Below, piece by piece: positions 34,023-43,338 of a stretch of DNA of 64,000 nucleotides. The notes beneath the pieces are model-generated. The model was not told the origin of the DNA, ran no database searches, and saw only the letters and a program-made list of their open reading frames with translations. How positions within the stretch are numbered: the stretch's first letter is position 1; the number at the start of each line of letters is the position of its first letter. The position numbers and the translations under genes were made by a program. Origin of the DNA: Aquimarina sp042434915 (GTDB lineage: Bacteria; Bacteroidota; Bacteroidia; Flavobacteriales; Flavobacteriaceae); assembly GCF_042434915.1 (NCBI RefSeq), contig NZ_CP170198.1:3534001-3598000 (forward strand). Reading direction: 5' to 3'.

Positions 34023-34291
34023 AGTATGTAGTACTGTTGTTTAGTACAAATTTTCGAATTACTTAATCCATTTGGTACTTTTCTTATTTTTTTAAATAAT
34101 ATTCGTAGCAGAATTAGAAATAGTCGCAACTTAAAAAGTTAGTTTTAGTAAGATTACACTAGTGTTTAGTTGAATCTATTCATTCCTGTGGATACTGTCT
34201 TTATGAAATCATAAAATTAGACCGCATTTTCTTAAAGCCTATAAACGTTAGCGCAAATATATGTAATTTGTCAATCAGATAATTACAACTT

Positions 34292-35080
34292 ATGAAAGAC
34301 GTTAACTTAGCCGTTTTAATTGATGGCGATAATATACCTTCCTTCTATGTCAAAGAGATGATGGAAGAAATTGCAAAGTATGGTAACCCTACAATAAAGA
34401 GAATCTACGGAGATTGGACTAACCCCTATCTTACTAAATGGAAAAATATATTGCTTGAAAATGCCATTACACCTATCCAACAATATGGGTATACTACAGG
34501 TAAAAATGCTACTGATTCGGCCATGATTATTGATGCCATGGATATATTATATTCGGGTAAAGTAAATGGATTCTGTCTAGTGTCCAGCGATAGTGACTTT
34601 ACACGTTTGGCAACTCGACTGCGAGAAGCAGGGATGCAGGTATATGGTATTGGAGAAAAGAAAACTCCTGATCCATTTATTGTTGCTTGTGATAAGTTTA
34701 TCTATTTGGAAATCTTAAAACAAAAACCTGACAACGGGGATACCAATGATACTAAGGAGAAACAGCAGAAAAAAGAAAATATCGATACTATTACGCCCAA
34801 GGTAATACGATTAATTGCTGCCACAATTTCTGATTTAGAAGATGAAGATGGATGGGCTTTTTTAGGAGATGTGGGCGGTTTACTTCAAAAGAAACAGCCC
34901 AATTTTGATTCCCGTAACTACGGGTTTCAAAAATTAACACCATTAATTAAATCAATTAGCGACTTTAAAATTGAGCAGCGAGAAACTTCAAAAGGAAGAG
35001 CCAAACTTATTTATGTAAAGAATATGCCAAAGCAAAAATCTTCGTCTAAAAAAGCAAAATCTACCACTACCAAAACATAA
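34292..35080 (+). CDS. NYN-domain protein with LOTUS/OST-HTH domain
   Basis: The 262-residue protein has an N-terminal PIN-like NYN domain with acidic active-site motifs (VLIDGDNIPSFY; TDSAMIIDAMDILYSG; VSSDSDFTRLATRLREAG), typical of RNA-cutting NYN proteins (LabA/DUF88 group). A linker rich in Lys and Asp leads to an OST-HTH/LOTUS-type domain (about 170-240; FLGDVGGLLQKKQPNFDSRN), which binds RNA. The Lys-rich end fits nucleic acid contact. The target RNA is unknown. Confidence 0.87.
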   Translation: MKDVNLAVLIDGDNIPSFYVKEMMEEIAKYGNPTIKRIYGDWTNPYLTKWKNILLENAITPIQQYGYTTGKNATDSAMIIDAMDILYSGKVNGFCLVSSDSDFTRLATRLREAGMQVYGIGEKKTPDPFIVACDKFIYLEILKQKPDNGDTNDTKEKQQKKENIDTITPKVIRLIAATISDLEDEDGWAFLGDVGGLLQKKQPNFDSRNYGFQKLTPLIKSISDFKIEQRETSKGRAKLIYVKNMPKQKSSSKKAKSTTTKT

Positions 35081-35162
35081 AAAGCTCTTGTTTTTTAACA
35101 AAACTTAAACGTAAGTGATGCGGCGTTAAATGTTAAAATGCATAATATTTGTGTTTCATTAA

Positions 35163-36008
35163 ATGATACATAATATGGAAAGATTTGGATTAACAGAAGA
35201 AAACTGGGATCAATTTGTGATATGGCTATGGGATTTTATCCCTGGCCTGATAGCTGCTATAGTAATTTTGGTAGTCGGCTTATGGGTGATTAAAATTCTA
35301 ACGGGAATGCTCAAGCGATTTTTTGATAGAAAAGAATATGATTTAGCTTTAGAAAAATTTATTTATGATTTGGTAAGCGGCGGACTCAAAGTGCTATTGC
35401 TTATCTTAGTAATCACTCAATTTGGAGTAAAGACTTCTTCTCTTGTAGCAATTTTAGGAGCTGCAGGTTTGGCTGTTGGTTTAGCCTTGCAAGGGTCTCT
35501 TGCTAATTTTGCCGGTGGTGTGTTAATTTTATTCTTTAAACCTTTCAGAGTGGGTGATTTTATTGAAGCACAAGGTGTTTCTGGAACGGTCAAAGAGATT
35601 ACTATATTTACAACAAAGCTATTGACTTTTGGCAATCAATTAGCAATCATTCCCAATGGTAAATTATCCAATGATAATATAATAAATTATTCAGAAGAAG
35701 GGAAACGTCGTGATAATATTACCATAGGAATATCGTACGAAAGTGATATTAAACTATCAAAAGATATTTTATCCGATTTGGTTAATGACCATGATAAAGT
35801 ATTACAAGATCCTGCTCCTCAAGTAGTTGTTGCAGAGTTAGCAGATAGTTCAGTTAATTTATCATTACGTTACTGGGCGGCTAATGAGCACTTTTGGGAT
35901 GTGCACTTTTATGTGATTGAAGAAGCTAAAATGCGTTTGGAAGCTCAGGGGATTTCGATTCCTTTTCCACAGCGGGATGTTCATTTGTATTCTGTAGAGA
36001 AGTCGTAA
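35163..36008 (+). CDS. mscS: MscS-type small mechanosensitive channel
   Basis: The 281-residue protein has three membrane helices (about 20-45, 68-88, 92-125). The pore helix TM3 carries the Gly/Ala pattern AAGLAVGLALQGSLANFAGG, followed by VLILFFKPFRVGDFIEAQG of the beta domain. The length matches E. coli MscS. It releases solutes under osmotic downshock. The Met at 35175 (MERFGLTEEN) is an equally likely start. Confidence 0.94.
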   Translation: MIHNMERFGLTEENWDQFVIWLWDFIPGLIAAIVILVVGLWVIKILTGMLKRFFDRKEYDLALEKFIYDLVSGGLKVLLLILVITQFGVKTSSLVAILGAAGLAVGLALQGSLANFAGGVLILFFKPFRVGDFIEAQGVSGTVKEITIFTTKLLTFGNQLAIIPNGKLSNDNIINYSEEGKRRDNITIGISYESDIKLSKDILSDLVNDHDKVLQDPAPQVVVAELADSSVNLSLRYWAANEHFWDVHFYVIEEAKMRLEAQGISIPFPQRDVHLYSVEKS

Positions 36009-36033
36009 TAACAAACTAAGTTAGTTGTCAAAA

Positions 36034-36070
36034 ATCAAAAAGGTATCGAACTGTTCGATACCTTTTTGAT
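36034..36070. terminator. Bidirectional terminator between mscS and the secreted esterase
   Basis: There are perfect 17-base arms, ATCAAAAAGGTATCGAA (36034-36050) and TTCGATACCTTTTTGAT (36054-36070), with loop CTG and A/T tracts at both ends. It lies between converging genes. Confidence 0.88.
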
Positions 36071-36103
36071 TGGTATAAAGATTTTCGCCTTTTAAAGCAG
36101 TAT

Positions 36104-37375
36104 TTATTTAATAATAATTTTAAACACTTGTTCCTTAGTGCTTTCGGTACTAGATATGATTCTTAAAAAATATAGTCCAGAGCCATAAGGGGTTAAGTCG
36201 ACTAACTGAGTTTCCTTATTATCAACAGGAATTTTTGCTAATCGTTTGCCAGAGTATTCAATAATGTGAATCCAACTATTAGCGGTTGATATGTTATTCA
36301 AATAAATTACCCCCTTAGAAGGATTGGGATAGTAACTGAATTCTGTATCAATTTCCTTCTCTATTTGCTCTGCGACTTCCTCCTCATCTGTCTCTTCTTC
36401 CTCTTCCTCTTGATTGTCGTCATCTGTCTCTTCCTCATCTTCACTATCATCCTCATTTTCATTATTGTCTTCTTCTTCCTCTTCTTCCTCTTCTTCCTCT
36501 TCAGTATACGTTTCTATAAATTGAGAAAATAACCAATCCCAGACTATGGTATTGTTGTAAACCTGTGTCCAAGCATTATGACCACCTTCTTTATATAAAG
36601 TAAAACCAAGCGTAGTTGTAGGCGTTGTGGCTTGATCTGCTCCAATCCATGTTCTCGATGTTTGATCGTAACTCATCGTATAATCTAATTCGGGCTCAAT
36701 TTCGTCTTCTAAGTACGGGTAAGAGTCCATAACGCTTATTCCCGTATTGGTAATACGATCCAAATTGTCTACAGTTTCTCGATAGTTTATCGTAGGATCG
36801 TTAAAATTGTGATGAACCCATATAGCTGTTTGTAACAAATTTTCTGAAGGTTCTGAAACCCGTGTTCTACCACAAATTGGTAAAGCAGCAGCTATTTTAT
36901 CACCAAATATATCGAGTGCTCTCCAAGTACTGCTTCCGCCAGAACTTAAGCCTGTAAGATAGACACGCGTAGAATCAATTGGATAATGTTGCATGATATA
37001 ATCATACATTAATTTTGAATCATCTCCTTCAAATTCGTAAGTTGGGGATTGTGGTGAAATAACAATGGCATCAAAATCTTTCCCTCGATTTATTAAGGAA
37101 GGAACGCCGTGTTTCAAAACATCTGAGAGTTCATTATTTCCATTACCAGCACCAGAACTTCCATGAAAGAAAATTAGAAGTGAGTACTTTTTATCGCCAT
37201 CATGAACATAATCTAGTGGTAAATATTCATAGTAGCCAAAGGGTGCTGTGGTATTGTCTTTATAAACCGCGGTTTGATCGCCTGGATTTCCATATGGAAT
37301 TTGTCCAGATGCCCCATAAACCCATCCTAGGACTAGGATAAAAAATAGGTTGAATCTAGTAACTTTCATGATCAT
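36104..37375 (-). CDS. Type IX-secreted alpha/beta-hydrolase (esterase-like) with acidic linker
   Basis: The 423-residue protein has a signal peptide (about 1-25) and an alpha/beta-hydrolase domain (about 30-290) of the esterase/PHB-depolymerase-like group. The nucleophile is the Ser in YLTGLSSGGSSTW, the oxyanion region is LLIFFHGSSGAGNG and a possible catalytic His is in KEGGHNAW. A linker of about 55 residues, mostly Glu and Asp (about 295-350), follows. The C-terminal Por/type A sorting domain (SYYPNPSKGVIYLNNIS ... GLYFLRI) exports it by the type IX system. Such enzymes free acyl groups from polysaccharides; the actual substrate is unknown. A likely start is the first Met, or the third residue. 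Confidence 0.86.
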   Translation of the reverse strand: MIMKVTRFNLFFILVLGWVYGASGQIPYGNPGDQTAVYKDNTTAPFGYYEYLPLDYVHDGDKKYSLLIFFHGSSGAGNGNNELSDVLKHGVPSLINRGKDFDAIVISPQSPTYEFEGDDSKLMYDYIMQHYPIDSTRVYLTGLSSGGSSTWRALDIFGDKIAAALPICGRTRVSEPSENLLQTAIWVHHNFNDPTINYRETVDNLDRITNTGISVMDSYPYLEDEIEPELDYTMSYDQTSRTWIGADQATTPTTTLGFTLYKEGGHNAWTQVYNNTIVWDWLFSQFIETYTEEEEEEEEEEEDNNENEDDSEDEEETDDDNQEEEEEETDEEEVAEQIEKEIDTEFSYYPNPSKGVIYLNNISTANSWIHIIEYSGKRLAKIPVDNKETQLVDLTPYGSGLYFLRIISSTESTKEQVFKIIIK

Positions 37376-37567
37376 AATGTGATGATTAAAAAATTCCTTG
37401 AAGAGGGTTTTGGAAATTTTAAAAATGCAAAGCGTAAAAGTACAAAAAGGAGTATAAGATTAAGATAATTTAACGCTTTCTTATAGTTTTGAGGAAATTG
37501 AAAATCAAAACTTTAACAATTTAAGTTTAGTAGTAATATATTGTGTTTTATGACGGTCATTTTCTTA

Positions 37568-38182
37568 TTAAAATTGAAAGGCATTTTCTAGGTTACCAGC
37601 AGCAACTGGGGTGTTATTATATTTTAACGTCCAACCAAGCGTATTAGTGAGAATGTAGATCTGATTGAGCTCACTTAACAATCTATTTTTTGAATTTTGA
37701 AGCATTGATGATTTTTCTACAGATTCGTGTAATTGTTTTTTGATTTGTTTTTGTATCACATTATGATCTTCTGGTGTAAATGGATAGAGGAGATCTTCTT
37801 CTAGGTGATGATATTTTATTACTGGATTTATATCAATTTCTGGATCGGGAATATCACCTAAAGTTATTGTTTTATTTTCTTTGTCGATAGTGTATTTTAT
37901 TTGGCGTAGGTCGTAGGAGACACTTACTTTGGCGTTGACTACTACAATCGCTTTTTTCTCTATAGTAATTAGATCCAGATAAAATTTCTTGGCATTTTTA
38001 TAAGTGATAACTTCGGAGAAATGCCCTTCATTCACAATCAATTTACCAGTATTTTTTATTTGATCGGCTATTAATTGAGTGGCTTCGAGAGTAGCTGTTT
38101 GAGATTGTCTTTCATTAAAAAGATAAAAAGACCCAAGTAGTATGATTAAAACTGTAATACTGCCAAAGATAAAATTACGCAT
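37568..38182 (-). CDS. DUF4230 membrane-anchored protein
   Basis: The 204-residue protein has an N-terminal membrane helix (about 3-22) followed by a DUF4230 domain with alternating beta sequence (KKAIVVVNAKVSVSYDLRQI, then KTITLGDIPDPEID). Function is unknown for the family. It stands apart from its neighbours: 192 bases from the esterase gene and 102 from the lipoprotein gene, with a terminator between it and the latter. Confidence 0.85.
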   Translation of the reverse strand: MRNFIFGSITVLIILLGSFYLFNERQSQTATLEATQLIADQIKNTGKLIVNEGHFSEVITYKNAKKFYLDLITIEKKAIVVVNAKVSVSYDLRQIKYTIDKENKTITLGDIPDPEIDINPVIKYHHLEEDLLYPFTPEDHNVIQKQIKKQLHESVEKSSMLQNSKNRLLSELNQIYILTNTLGWTLKYNNTPVAAGNLENAFQF

Positions 38183-38223
38183 ACATATTTTGATTAAAGG
38201 CTATTTACAGAGTTAAATGTACG

Positions 38224-38256
38224 TAAAAAAAATGCCCTTCATAAAATCGAAGGGCA
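38224..38256 (-). terminator. Terminator of the DUF4136 lipoprotein gene
   Basis: The minus strand has GCCCTTC (38255-38249) and GAAGGGC (38240-38234) with loop GATTTTAT, running into a tract of eight T's. Confidence 0.8.
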
Positions 38257-38284
38257 AGCTTTTTTAGTAAATCAAAATAAAGCG

Positions 38285-38812
38285 TTACAATTGTGGAGGA
38301 TATTTTGCTAAAATCGCAGATACAATTTCATTAACTCGCTCCTGCTTTTTATTGACATCATTAGAAAGAGCCGCTGTACCCATGCCCTGCCATATCAATT
38401 CTTTTTGTTGCGCATCTATTAAGTCTATATATAAAGTGCCTTCAGTTGTTCTCGATACATTATTATAGCCCATGTTCCAATACCAAGGATGCCATCCCCA
38501 GCCGTAGCCCCATCCAATATTATTTTGATATACATTCACATTTTCTTTGGTTTTAGTAAATATACTCACTAATAGATCTGGAGTGTCAGATTTAGTAAAT
38601 CCTTTTGCTTGCATATCTGCTTCTATAGCCCTTAGAATACGCTTTTTATCAAGATCACTAATTTCGGCTTTATCGATACCAGGTTTGTAAAAAGCAAAGG
38701 TTTTATACTTAGTAAAATTAGCTTGTTTATCGTAATCAGAAGCTACACGTACAGTTGAACAAGAGCTAAGCGTTACAATAAAAATTAGCGTTAGGAGAGA
38801 AAAAGCTTTCAT
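38285..38812 (-). CDS. DUF4136 lipoprotein
   Basis: The 175-residue protein has a lipoprotein signal with lipobox cysteine (LSSCSTVRV, Cys18). The DUF4136 domain opens with YDKQANFTKYKTFAFYKPG. A Trp/Tyr/Gly-rich insert (WGYGWGWHPWYWNMGYNN) sits mid-protein. The family is periplasmic or outer-membrane-bound and has no known reaction. Confidence 0.9.
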   Translation of the reverse strand: MKAFSLLTLIFIVTLSSCSTVRVASDYDKQANFTKYKTFAFYKPGIDKAEISDLDKKRILRAIEADMQAKGFTKSDTPDLLVSIFTKTKENVNVYQNNIGWGYGWGWHPWYWNMGYNNVSRTTEGTLYIDLIDAQQKELIWQGMGTAALSNDVNKKQERVNEIVSAILAKYPPQL

Positions 38813-38889
38813 GATCGTATAGTCTTTAAAATTAATATAATAGATTTTGTAAGATGTGACATCAATAATTATACCAGTGCCTAAAAGTA

Positions 38890-39066
38890 TTAGTTGATTT
38901 TATAATTATTGGTTTTTTTATTAAACCCGTAAGGGCAATGCCTGCAACCGCTCTCGCAGCAATATCCTCTTTTTAGATGGTATTGTTCTGTAAAGCATCT
39001 GTAGCCTTCAGGGGTTAAATAATAATCTCCTTCTTCAGGTTTAAGATTTTTTTTTGAATTATCCAT
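38890..39066 (-). CDS. DUF5522 small cysteine-rich protein
   Basis: The 58-residue protein starts at the ATG at 39066 (MDNSKKNLKPEEGDYYLTPE); a frame extension to 39114 is possible but unlikely. Four Cys and one His cluster near the end (GYCCESGCRHCPYGF), suggesting a bound metal, as in the DUF5522 family whose function is unknown. It is divergent from the HExxH protein gene; the two starts are 29 bases apart. Confidence 0.85.
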   Translation of the reverse strand: MDNSKKNLKPEEGDYYLTPEGYRCFTEQYHLKRGYCCESGCRHCPYGFNKKTNNYKIN

Positions 39067-39094
39067 AGTTACAAAAATAGTATCTTGCAATGAT

Positions 39095-39421
39095 ATGCCA
39101 ATACTAGTTAACAAATATCTTATAGGACGTCACTTTGTTGGAGTGGCTGTATGGCCTTTGATAATTGTCAAGAATAGATCTTTGACCAAGGATATGATAT
39201 TTATTAATCACGAGAAAATTCATCTTAGACAACAGAGAGAATTGTTGGTTATTCCGTTTTATTTCTTTTATTTCTTTGAATATTTAATACGCTTAATACA
39301 ATATAAGAATTTTGGGGTTGCCTATCGTAATATATCTTTTGAACGTGAGGCTTATCATAATGAGGATAATCTTGAGTATTTAAACGAGAGAACTTTTTGG
39401 AGCTTTTTAAAGTACAGATAA
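39095..39421 (+). CDS. Small membrane protein with HExxH motif
   Basis: The 108-residue protein has a zinc-protease-like His-Glu-x-x-His motif (INHEKIHLRQQRELLVI, about 38-54) just before a very aromatic hydrophobic segment (PFYFFYFFEYLIRLI, about 55-69), and a conserved-looking end with FEREAYHNED. A third ligand could be the Glu in FEREAY. This resembles compact bacteroidete proteins with a putative metallopeptidase core, but peptidase activity is unproven. The stop adjoins the next gene's ATG, so the two are coupled. Confidence 0.75.
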   Translation: MPILVNKYLIGRHFVGVAVWPLIIVKNRSLTKDMIFINHEKIHLRQQRELLVIPFYFFYFFEYLIRLIQYKNFGVAYRNISFEREAYHNEDNLEYLNERTFWSFLKYR

Positions 39422-40366
39422 ATGAAGTCTTTTTTTGCAGCTAATAGAAATAGTCGGAATGAAGAATTACAAAGCACACTCCTTTCAGACAAACTAATTA
39501 CTCTCAATGTAAAACGTGAAGATTTAATACACGATCAAATTTCTGGAAATAAGTTTAGAAAGTTACAGTACAATATCGAAGCTGCTCGAGTCAAAGGGTA
39601 TAAGAAACTTTTGACCTTTGGAGGTGCTTTTAGTAATCATATCGCTGCTACAGCGGCAGCTGGTAAGCTTTTTGGATTAGAAACTATTGGCGTGATTAGA
39701 GGCGAAGAATTAGGAATTGATTTAGAAAAAACATTGTCTCAAAATAAAACATTGCATTATGCTGTGTCGCAAGGAATGAAATTACATTTTGTAGACAGGA
39801 TTTCTTATCGTAAAAAAGAAGACGAAAGTTTTCTAGCCGTATTGCGAGGAGAATTTGGTCAATTTTATCATATCCCAGAAGGGGGGACAAACAAGTTGGC
39901 TATTCAAGGATGTAAAGAAATCTTAACAACATCGGATAAGGATTTTGATATTATTTGTTGTGCAGTAGGAACTGGGGGTACAATTTCAGGAATAATTGAA
40001 AGTGCATTACCCCATCAAAAGGTTTTAGCATTTCCTGCACTCAAAGGAGATTTTATCGAAACAATGATACAAAAATATACTTCCAAAACAAATTTTACAC
40101 TTATCAATGACTATCATTTTGGTGGGTACGGTAAAGTTCCTATTGAACTCGTTACTTTTATAAATACATTTCATAAAGAGCATCAAATCCTTTTGGATCC
40201 AGTATATACAGGAAAAATGATGTTTGGTCTTCTAGATTTAATTAAGAGCAATTATTTTAATAGAAATACTCGTATTTTAGCAATTCATACAGGAGGGATA
40301 CAAGGTATATCTGGTGTGAATCAAAGATTAAAACAAAAAAACATCCCTCAAATTAAAACAGATTGA
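39422..40366 (+). CDS. ACC deaminase / D-cysteine desulfhydrase family PLP enzyme
   Basis: The 314-residue fold type II PLP enzyme has its Schiff-base lysine in SGNKFRKLQYN, a substrate loop GGAFSNHIAATAAAG, and a phosphate-binding GTGGTISG. D-cysteine desulfhydrase is the commoner activity in bacteria; the sequence alone does not decide between the two. It begins directly after the HExxH gene. Confidence 0.88.
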   Translation: MKSFFAANRNSRNEELQSTLLSDKLITLNVKREDLIHDQISGNKFRKLQYNIEAARVKGYKKLLTFGGAFSNHIAATAAAGKLFGLETIGVIRGEELGIDLEKTLSQNKTLHYAVSQGMKLHFVDRISYRKKEDESFLAVLRGEFGQFYHIPEGGTNKLAIQGCKEILTTSDKDFDIICCAVGTGGTISGIIESALPHQKVLAFPALKGDFIETMIQKYTSKTNFTLINDYHFGGYGKVPIELVTFINTFHKEHQILLDPVYTGKMMFGLLDLIKSNYFNRNTRILAIHTGGIQGISGVNQRLKQKNIPQIKTD

Positions 40367-40368
40367 GA

Positions 40369-41217
40369 ATGAGAAAGGTTGTGTTACTAATTTTTAGTGT
40401 TACATTCGTAATATCATGTGGTAGTAAAAGAAAGGCAGTTACGACCTCACATAGAGAACTTCCGATAAAACGAAAAGTCATAATTCCAATAAAAAAACAC
40501 GAGACAGAGAAAACAGTAGTTGTTGCTCCCGTGCCATCACCATCCCCTCCTGTTTCGTATAAAGATCGCGTAGAAAACTATATTGCTAGCTACTCAAATA
40601 TTGCAAAAAATGAAATGAAAGTTTACGGTATTCCTGCGAGTATAACTTTGGCACAGGGGATTTTGGAATCTGGTGCTGGTTATGGAGAGCTTACTCAAAA
40701 AGCAAATAATCATTTTGGAATTAAATGCCATGATTGGGAAGGCGAACGTGTATACCATGATGATGACTTATCACAAGAATGTTTTAGAAAGTATGATGAT
40801 GCTAATCTTTCTTTTAGAGATCATTCGCTATTTCTAAAACATCGCAAACGCTATGCAAAACTTTTTACATATGCTAGGGATGATTATAAGTCTTGGGCAT
40901 ATGGATTGAGAGCAGCGGGGTATGCTACCGATAAAAAGTATCCGACAAAATTAATCGGAATTATTGAGCGCTATCAACTCTTCGTATATGATCGAGAATA
41001 TTCTGCCACCACGCAAGCTCAGAGTGTGGTTAATGCATTTGTTAAAAATACTGATAAGGAAGGGTATATGGTGCAAAAAGGAGACACCTTATACTCTATT
41101 GCAAAAAAGCATAAACTTTCGGTCGCCAAATTAAAAGAGTTGAATAATCTTAAAAATAATACAATTGCAATTGGACAGTTATTAATAACTACCGAAGACG
41201 ATTCAAATGAATTTTAA
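40369..41217 (+). CDS. Peptidoglycan glucosaminidase lipoprotein with LysM domain
   Basis: The 282-residue protein has a lipobox (VTFVISCGS) and a Pro-rich linker. The glucosaminidase domain is at about 68-205 (ITLAQGILESGAGYGELT, catalytic Glu in the first part; NNHFGIKCHDWEGERVYHDD) and a C-terminal LysM repeat follows (MVQKGDTLYSIAKKHKLSVA). It cuts the glycan chain of peptidoglycan. The ATG at 40369 lies two bases after the preceding stop; a TTG at 40363 overlapping that stop is less likely. Confidence 0.92.
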   Translation: MRKVVLLIFSVTFVISCGSKRKAVTTSHRELPIKRKVIIPIKKHETEKTVVVAPVPSPSPPVSYKDRVENYIASYSNIAKNEMKVYGIPASITLAQGILESGAGYGELTQKANNHFGIKCHDWEGERVYHDDDLSQECFRKYDDANLSFRDHSLFLKHRKRYAKLFTYARDDYKSWAYGLRAAGYATDKKYPTKLIGIIERYQLFVYDREYSATTQAQSVVNAFVKNTDKEGYMVQKGDTLYSIAKKHKLSVAKLKELNNLKNNTIAIGQLLITTEDDSNEF

Positions 41218-41222
41218 TAAAT

Positions 41223-42509
41223 ATGATTTATAAAAGAAGTAGCGCTTTATTTACTGAAGCGCAAAAAGTAATACCAGGGGGTGTCAACTCACCAGTGAGA
41301 GCATTTAAAGCTGTAGGAGGAGACCCTGTTTTTGTGGAGCGCGCTCAAGGCGCCTATTTATATGATGCCGATGGAAATCGTTTAATTGACTACATTAATT
41401 CTTGGGGCCCAATGATACTAGGTCACGCACATGCACCTGTAGTAGAAGCTATTACCGAGACAGCAAAAAAAGGTACTAGTTTTGGAATGCCAACTGAAAT
41501 TGAAACAAAAATTGCAGAATTGGCAGTTTCAATGGTGCCAAACATCGATAAAATTCGTTTTGTAAATAGTGGGACAGAAGCCTGTATGAGTGCTGTACGG
41601 TTGGCAAGGGGGTACACAAAAAAAGAAAAAATTATAAAATTTGCTGGTTGTTATCATGGTCACAGTGATTCCTTTCTTATACAAGCAGGTAGTGGAGCAG
41701 TCACGTTTGGAACACCTAACAGCCCAGGGGTAACTACAGGAACTGCAAAAGATACTTTGCTAGCCAATTATAATGATTTAGAAAGTGTCAAAGATTTGGT
41801 AGAGGCAAATACAAATCAAATCGCCTGTATCATCATTGAACCTGTTGCAGGTAATATGGGATGTATACCGCCCAATAAAGGTTTTTTGGAGGGGTTACGA
41901 GAGATTTGCAACGCCAATCAAATTTTATTGATATTTGATGAGGTAATGACTGGTTTTCGTTTGGCCAAAGGGGGTGCTCAAGAATTATTAAAGGTAAATG
42001 CAGATATAGTAACGTTTGGTAAAGTAATAGGAGGTGGGCTGCCCGTAGGTGCATTTGCGGCGCGTAATGAAATAATGGAATATTTAGCACCAATAGGTCC
42101 GGTTTATCAAGCAGGAACCTTAAGTGGCAATCCATTAGCAATGGCAGCAGGACTAACAATGCTACAAGAATTAAATAGTTCTACCTCAATATTTGATAGT
42201 CTGGCAAAAAAAACCAACTATTTATTTGAAGGTATGCAAAGTGTTTTAAAAGCAAATAACATTGTGCATACCATAAATCATATTGGGTCTATGATTTCTG
42301 TGCATTTTCATGAAGATCAGGTCGTAGACTTCACAACTGCGGCTAATGGAAATAATGATACATTCAAGAAATTTTTTCATGCACTTTTAGAACAAGGAAT
42401 TTATATAGCGCCTAGTGCTTTTGAAACATGGTTTCTTACAGATGCATTAACGTATCATGATCTAGACGAAACGATCGGTGCTATCGATAGAGCAGCCAAG
42501 ATTTTATAA
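41223..42509 (+). CDS. hemL: Glutamate-1-semialdehyde 2,1-aminomutase
   Basis: The 428-residue PLP enzyme makes 5-aminolevulinate, the first committed heme precursor. The family opening VIPGGVNSPVRAFKAVGGDP, the PLP lysine in TFGKVIGGGLPVGAFAA and EPVAGNMGC are intact. It follows the glucosaminidase gene by five bases and ends in a terminator. Confidence 0.97.
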   Translation: MIYKRSSALFTEAQKVIPGGVNSPVRAFKAVGGDPVFVERAQGAYLYDADGNRLIDYINSWGPMILGHAHAPVVEAITETAKKGTSFGMPTEIETKIAELAVSMVPNIDKIRFVNSGTEACMSAVRLARGYTKKEKIIKFAGCYHGHSDSFLIQAGSGAVTFGTPNSPGVTTGTAKDTLLANYNDLESVKDLVEANTNQIACIIIEPVAGNMGCIPPNKGFLEGLREICNANQILLIFDEVMTGFRLAKGGAQELLKVNADIVTFGKVIGGGLPVGAFAARNEIMEYLAPIGPVYQAGTLSGNPLAMAAGLTMLQELNSSTSIFDSLAKKTNYLFEGMQSVLKANNIVHTINHIGSMISVHFHEDQVVDFTTAANGNNDTFKKFFHALLEQGIYIAPSAFETWFLTDALTYHDLDETIGAIDRAAKIL

Positions 42510-42515
42510 ACCTAT

Positions 42516-42558
42516 AATTAAAAAAGGGAATTCTCGTTTAGAATTCCCTTTTTTAATT
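42516..42558. terminator. Bidirectional terminator between hemL and the SPOR gene
   Basis: There are perfect 18-base arms (42516-42533 and 42541-42558; core AAAAAAGGGAATTC) with a seven-base loop. A and T tracts at the ends allow it to work both ways between converging genes. Confidence 0.9.
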
Positions 42559-42576
42559 AAATTTAAACGTAGCTTT

Positions 42577-43176
42577 TTACCAAGCTTCTTCAATTTTAAC
42601 TCGTTGATTGTTTTGATAAGATGCAATAAACGCATCTCTAAAGCCCATACGAACCATCTCTTTTCTAAAACGTTTTGCTTCTTCCAAAGTTTTGAAATTC
42701 CCTAAGGCATATTTGTTGTATTCTCCAGCACGAATTTCTTTAAAATTTGTAAAACCATCAGAATATAAAGAAAGATCTTTTTTCTCAAAGGCTCCGATTT
42801 GAACAGCATATACGGTCTCTCCACTTAACGATCCTTCGGATTGCTGAAAATCTCCATTCTCATACTTAGCAAGTAAGGCACCATTGCTCTCTTCGAGTGT
42901 GTTGATTTTTTCTTGTAAATTTTCTACTTTTTTATTGTGAGCACTTTTTGAAATAGTATTACCGTCTGTATTGAAAGACATAAAGTAAATTGTTCCGGCA
43001 ACACCAAGTAGTGCTAAGATACCCAAAATGATGGTGGCAATTTTAAACTTGCCAGCAGCTTCTCTCTCATCACGTAAAGCTTTATTATGACTGTAATCAG
43101 CCACTCGCTTCTCTTCTTTCGCTTGATCGAGTTGAACCTGTAATTCTTGCAACTCTTCTTCAGTTAAATATGGCAT
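42577..43176 (-). CDS. Membrane protein with coiled coil and SPOR domain
   Basis: The 199-residue protein has an N-terminal helical region (1-40), a membrane helix (about 45-66), a short coiled coil (about 82-105) and a C-terminal SPOR-like domain (about 120-195; YAVQIGAFEKKDLSLY; GNFKTLEEAKRFRKEMVRMG). SPOR domains bind denuded glycan at division sites. The gene stands alone. Confidence 0.85.
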   Translation of the reverse strand: MPYLTEEELQELQVQLDQAKEEKRVADYSHNKALRDEREAAGKFKIATIILGILALLGVAGTIYFMSFNTDGNTISKSAHNKKVENLQEKINTLEESNGALLAKYENGDFQQSEGSLSGETVYAVQIGAFEKKDLSLYSDGFTNFKEIRAGEYNKYALGNFKTLEEAKRFRKEMVRMGFRDAFIASYQNNQRVKIEEAW

Positions 43177-43338
43177 AATAGATTGGTTTTAACGCTTCAA
43201 ATATAGATTAATATTACTTCCCGTAAAAATTAAATGGGAATAACTCAATAGTAAACAAATTTTATAAAAATATTAATAATAAAAAAATGTTTTAATTAGA
43301 GATACCAAAAGTCGCAGTTTAACTTTCGATTTTTCAAA

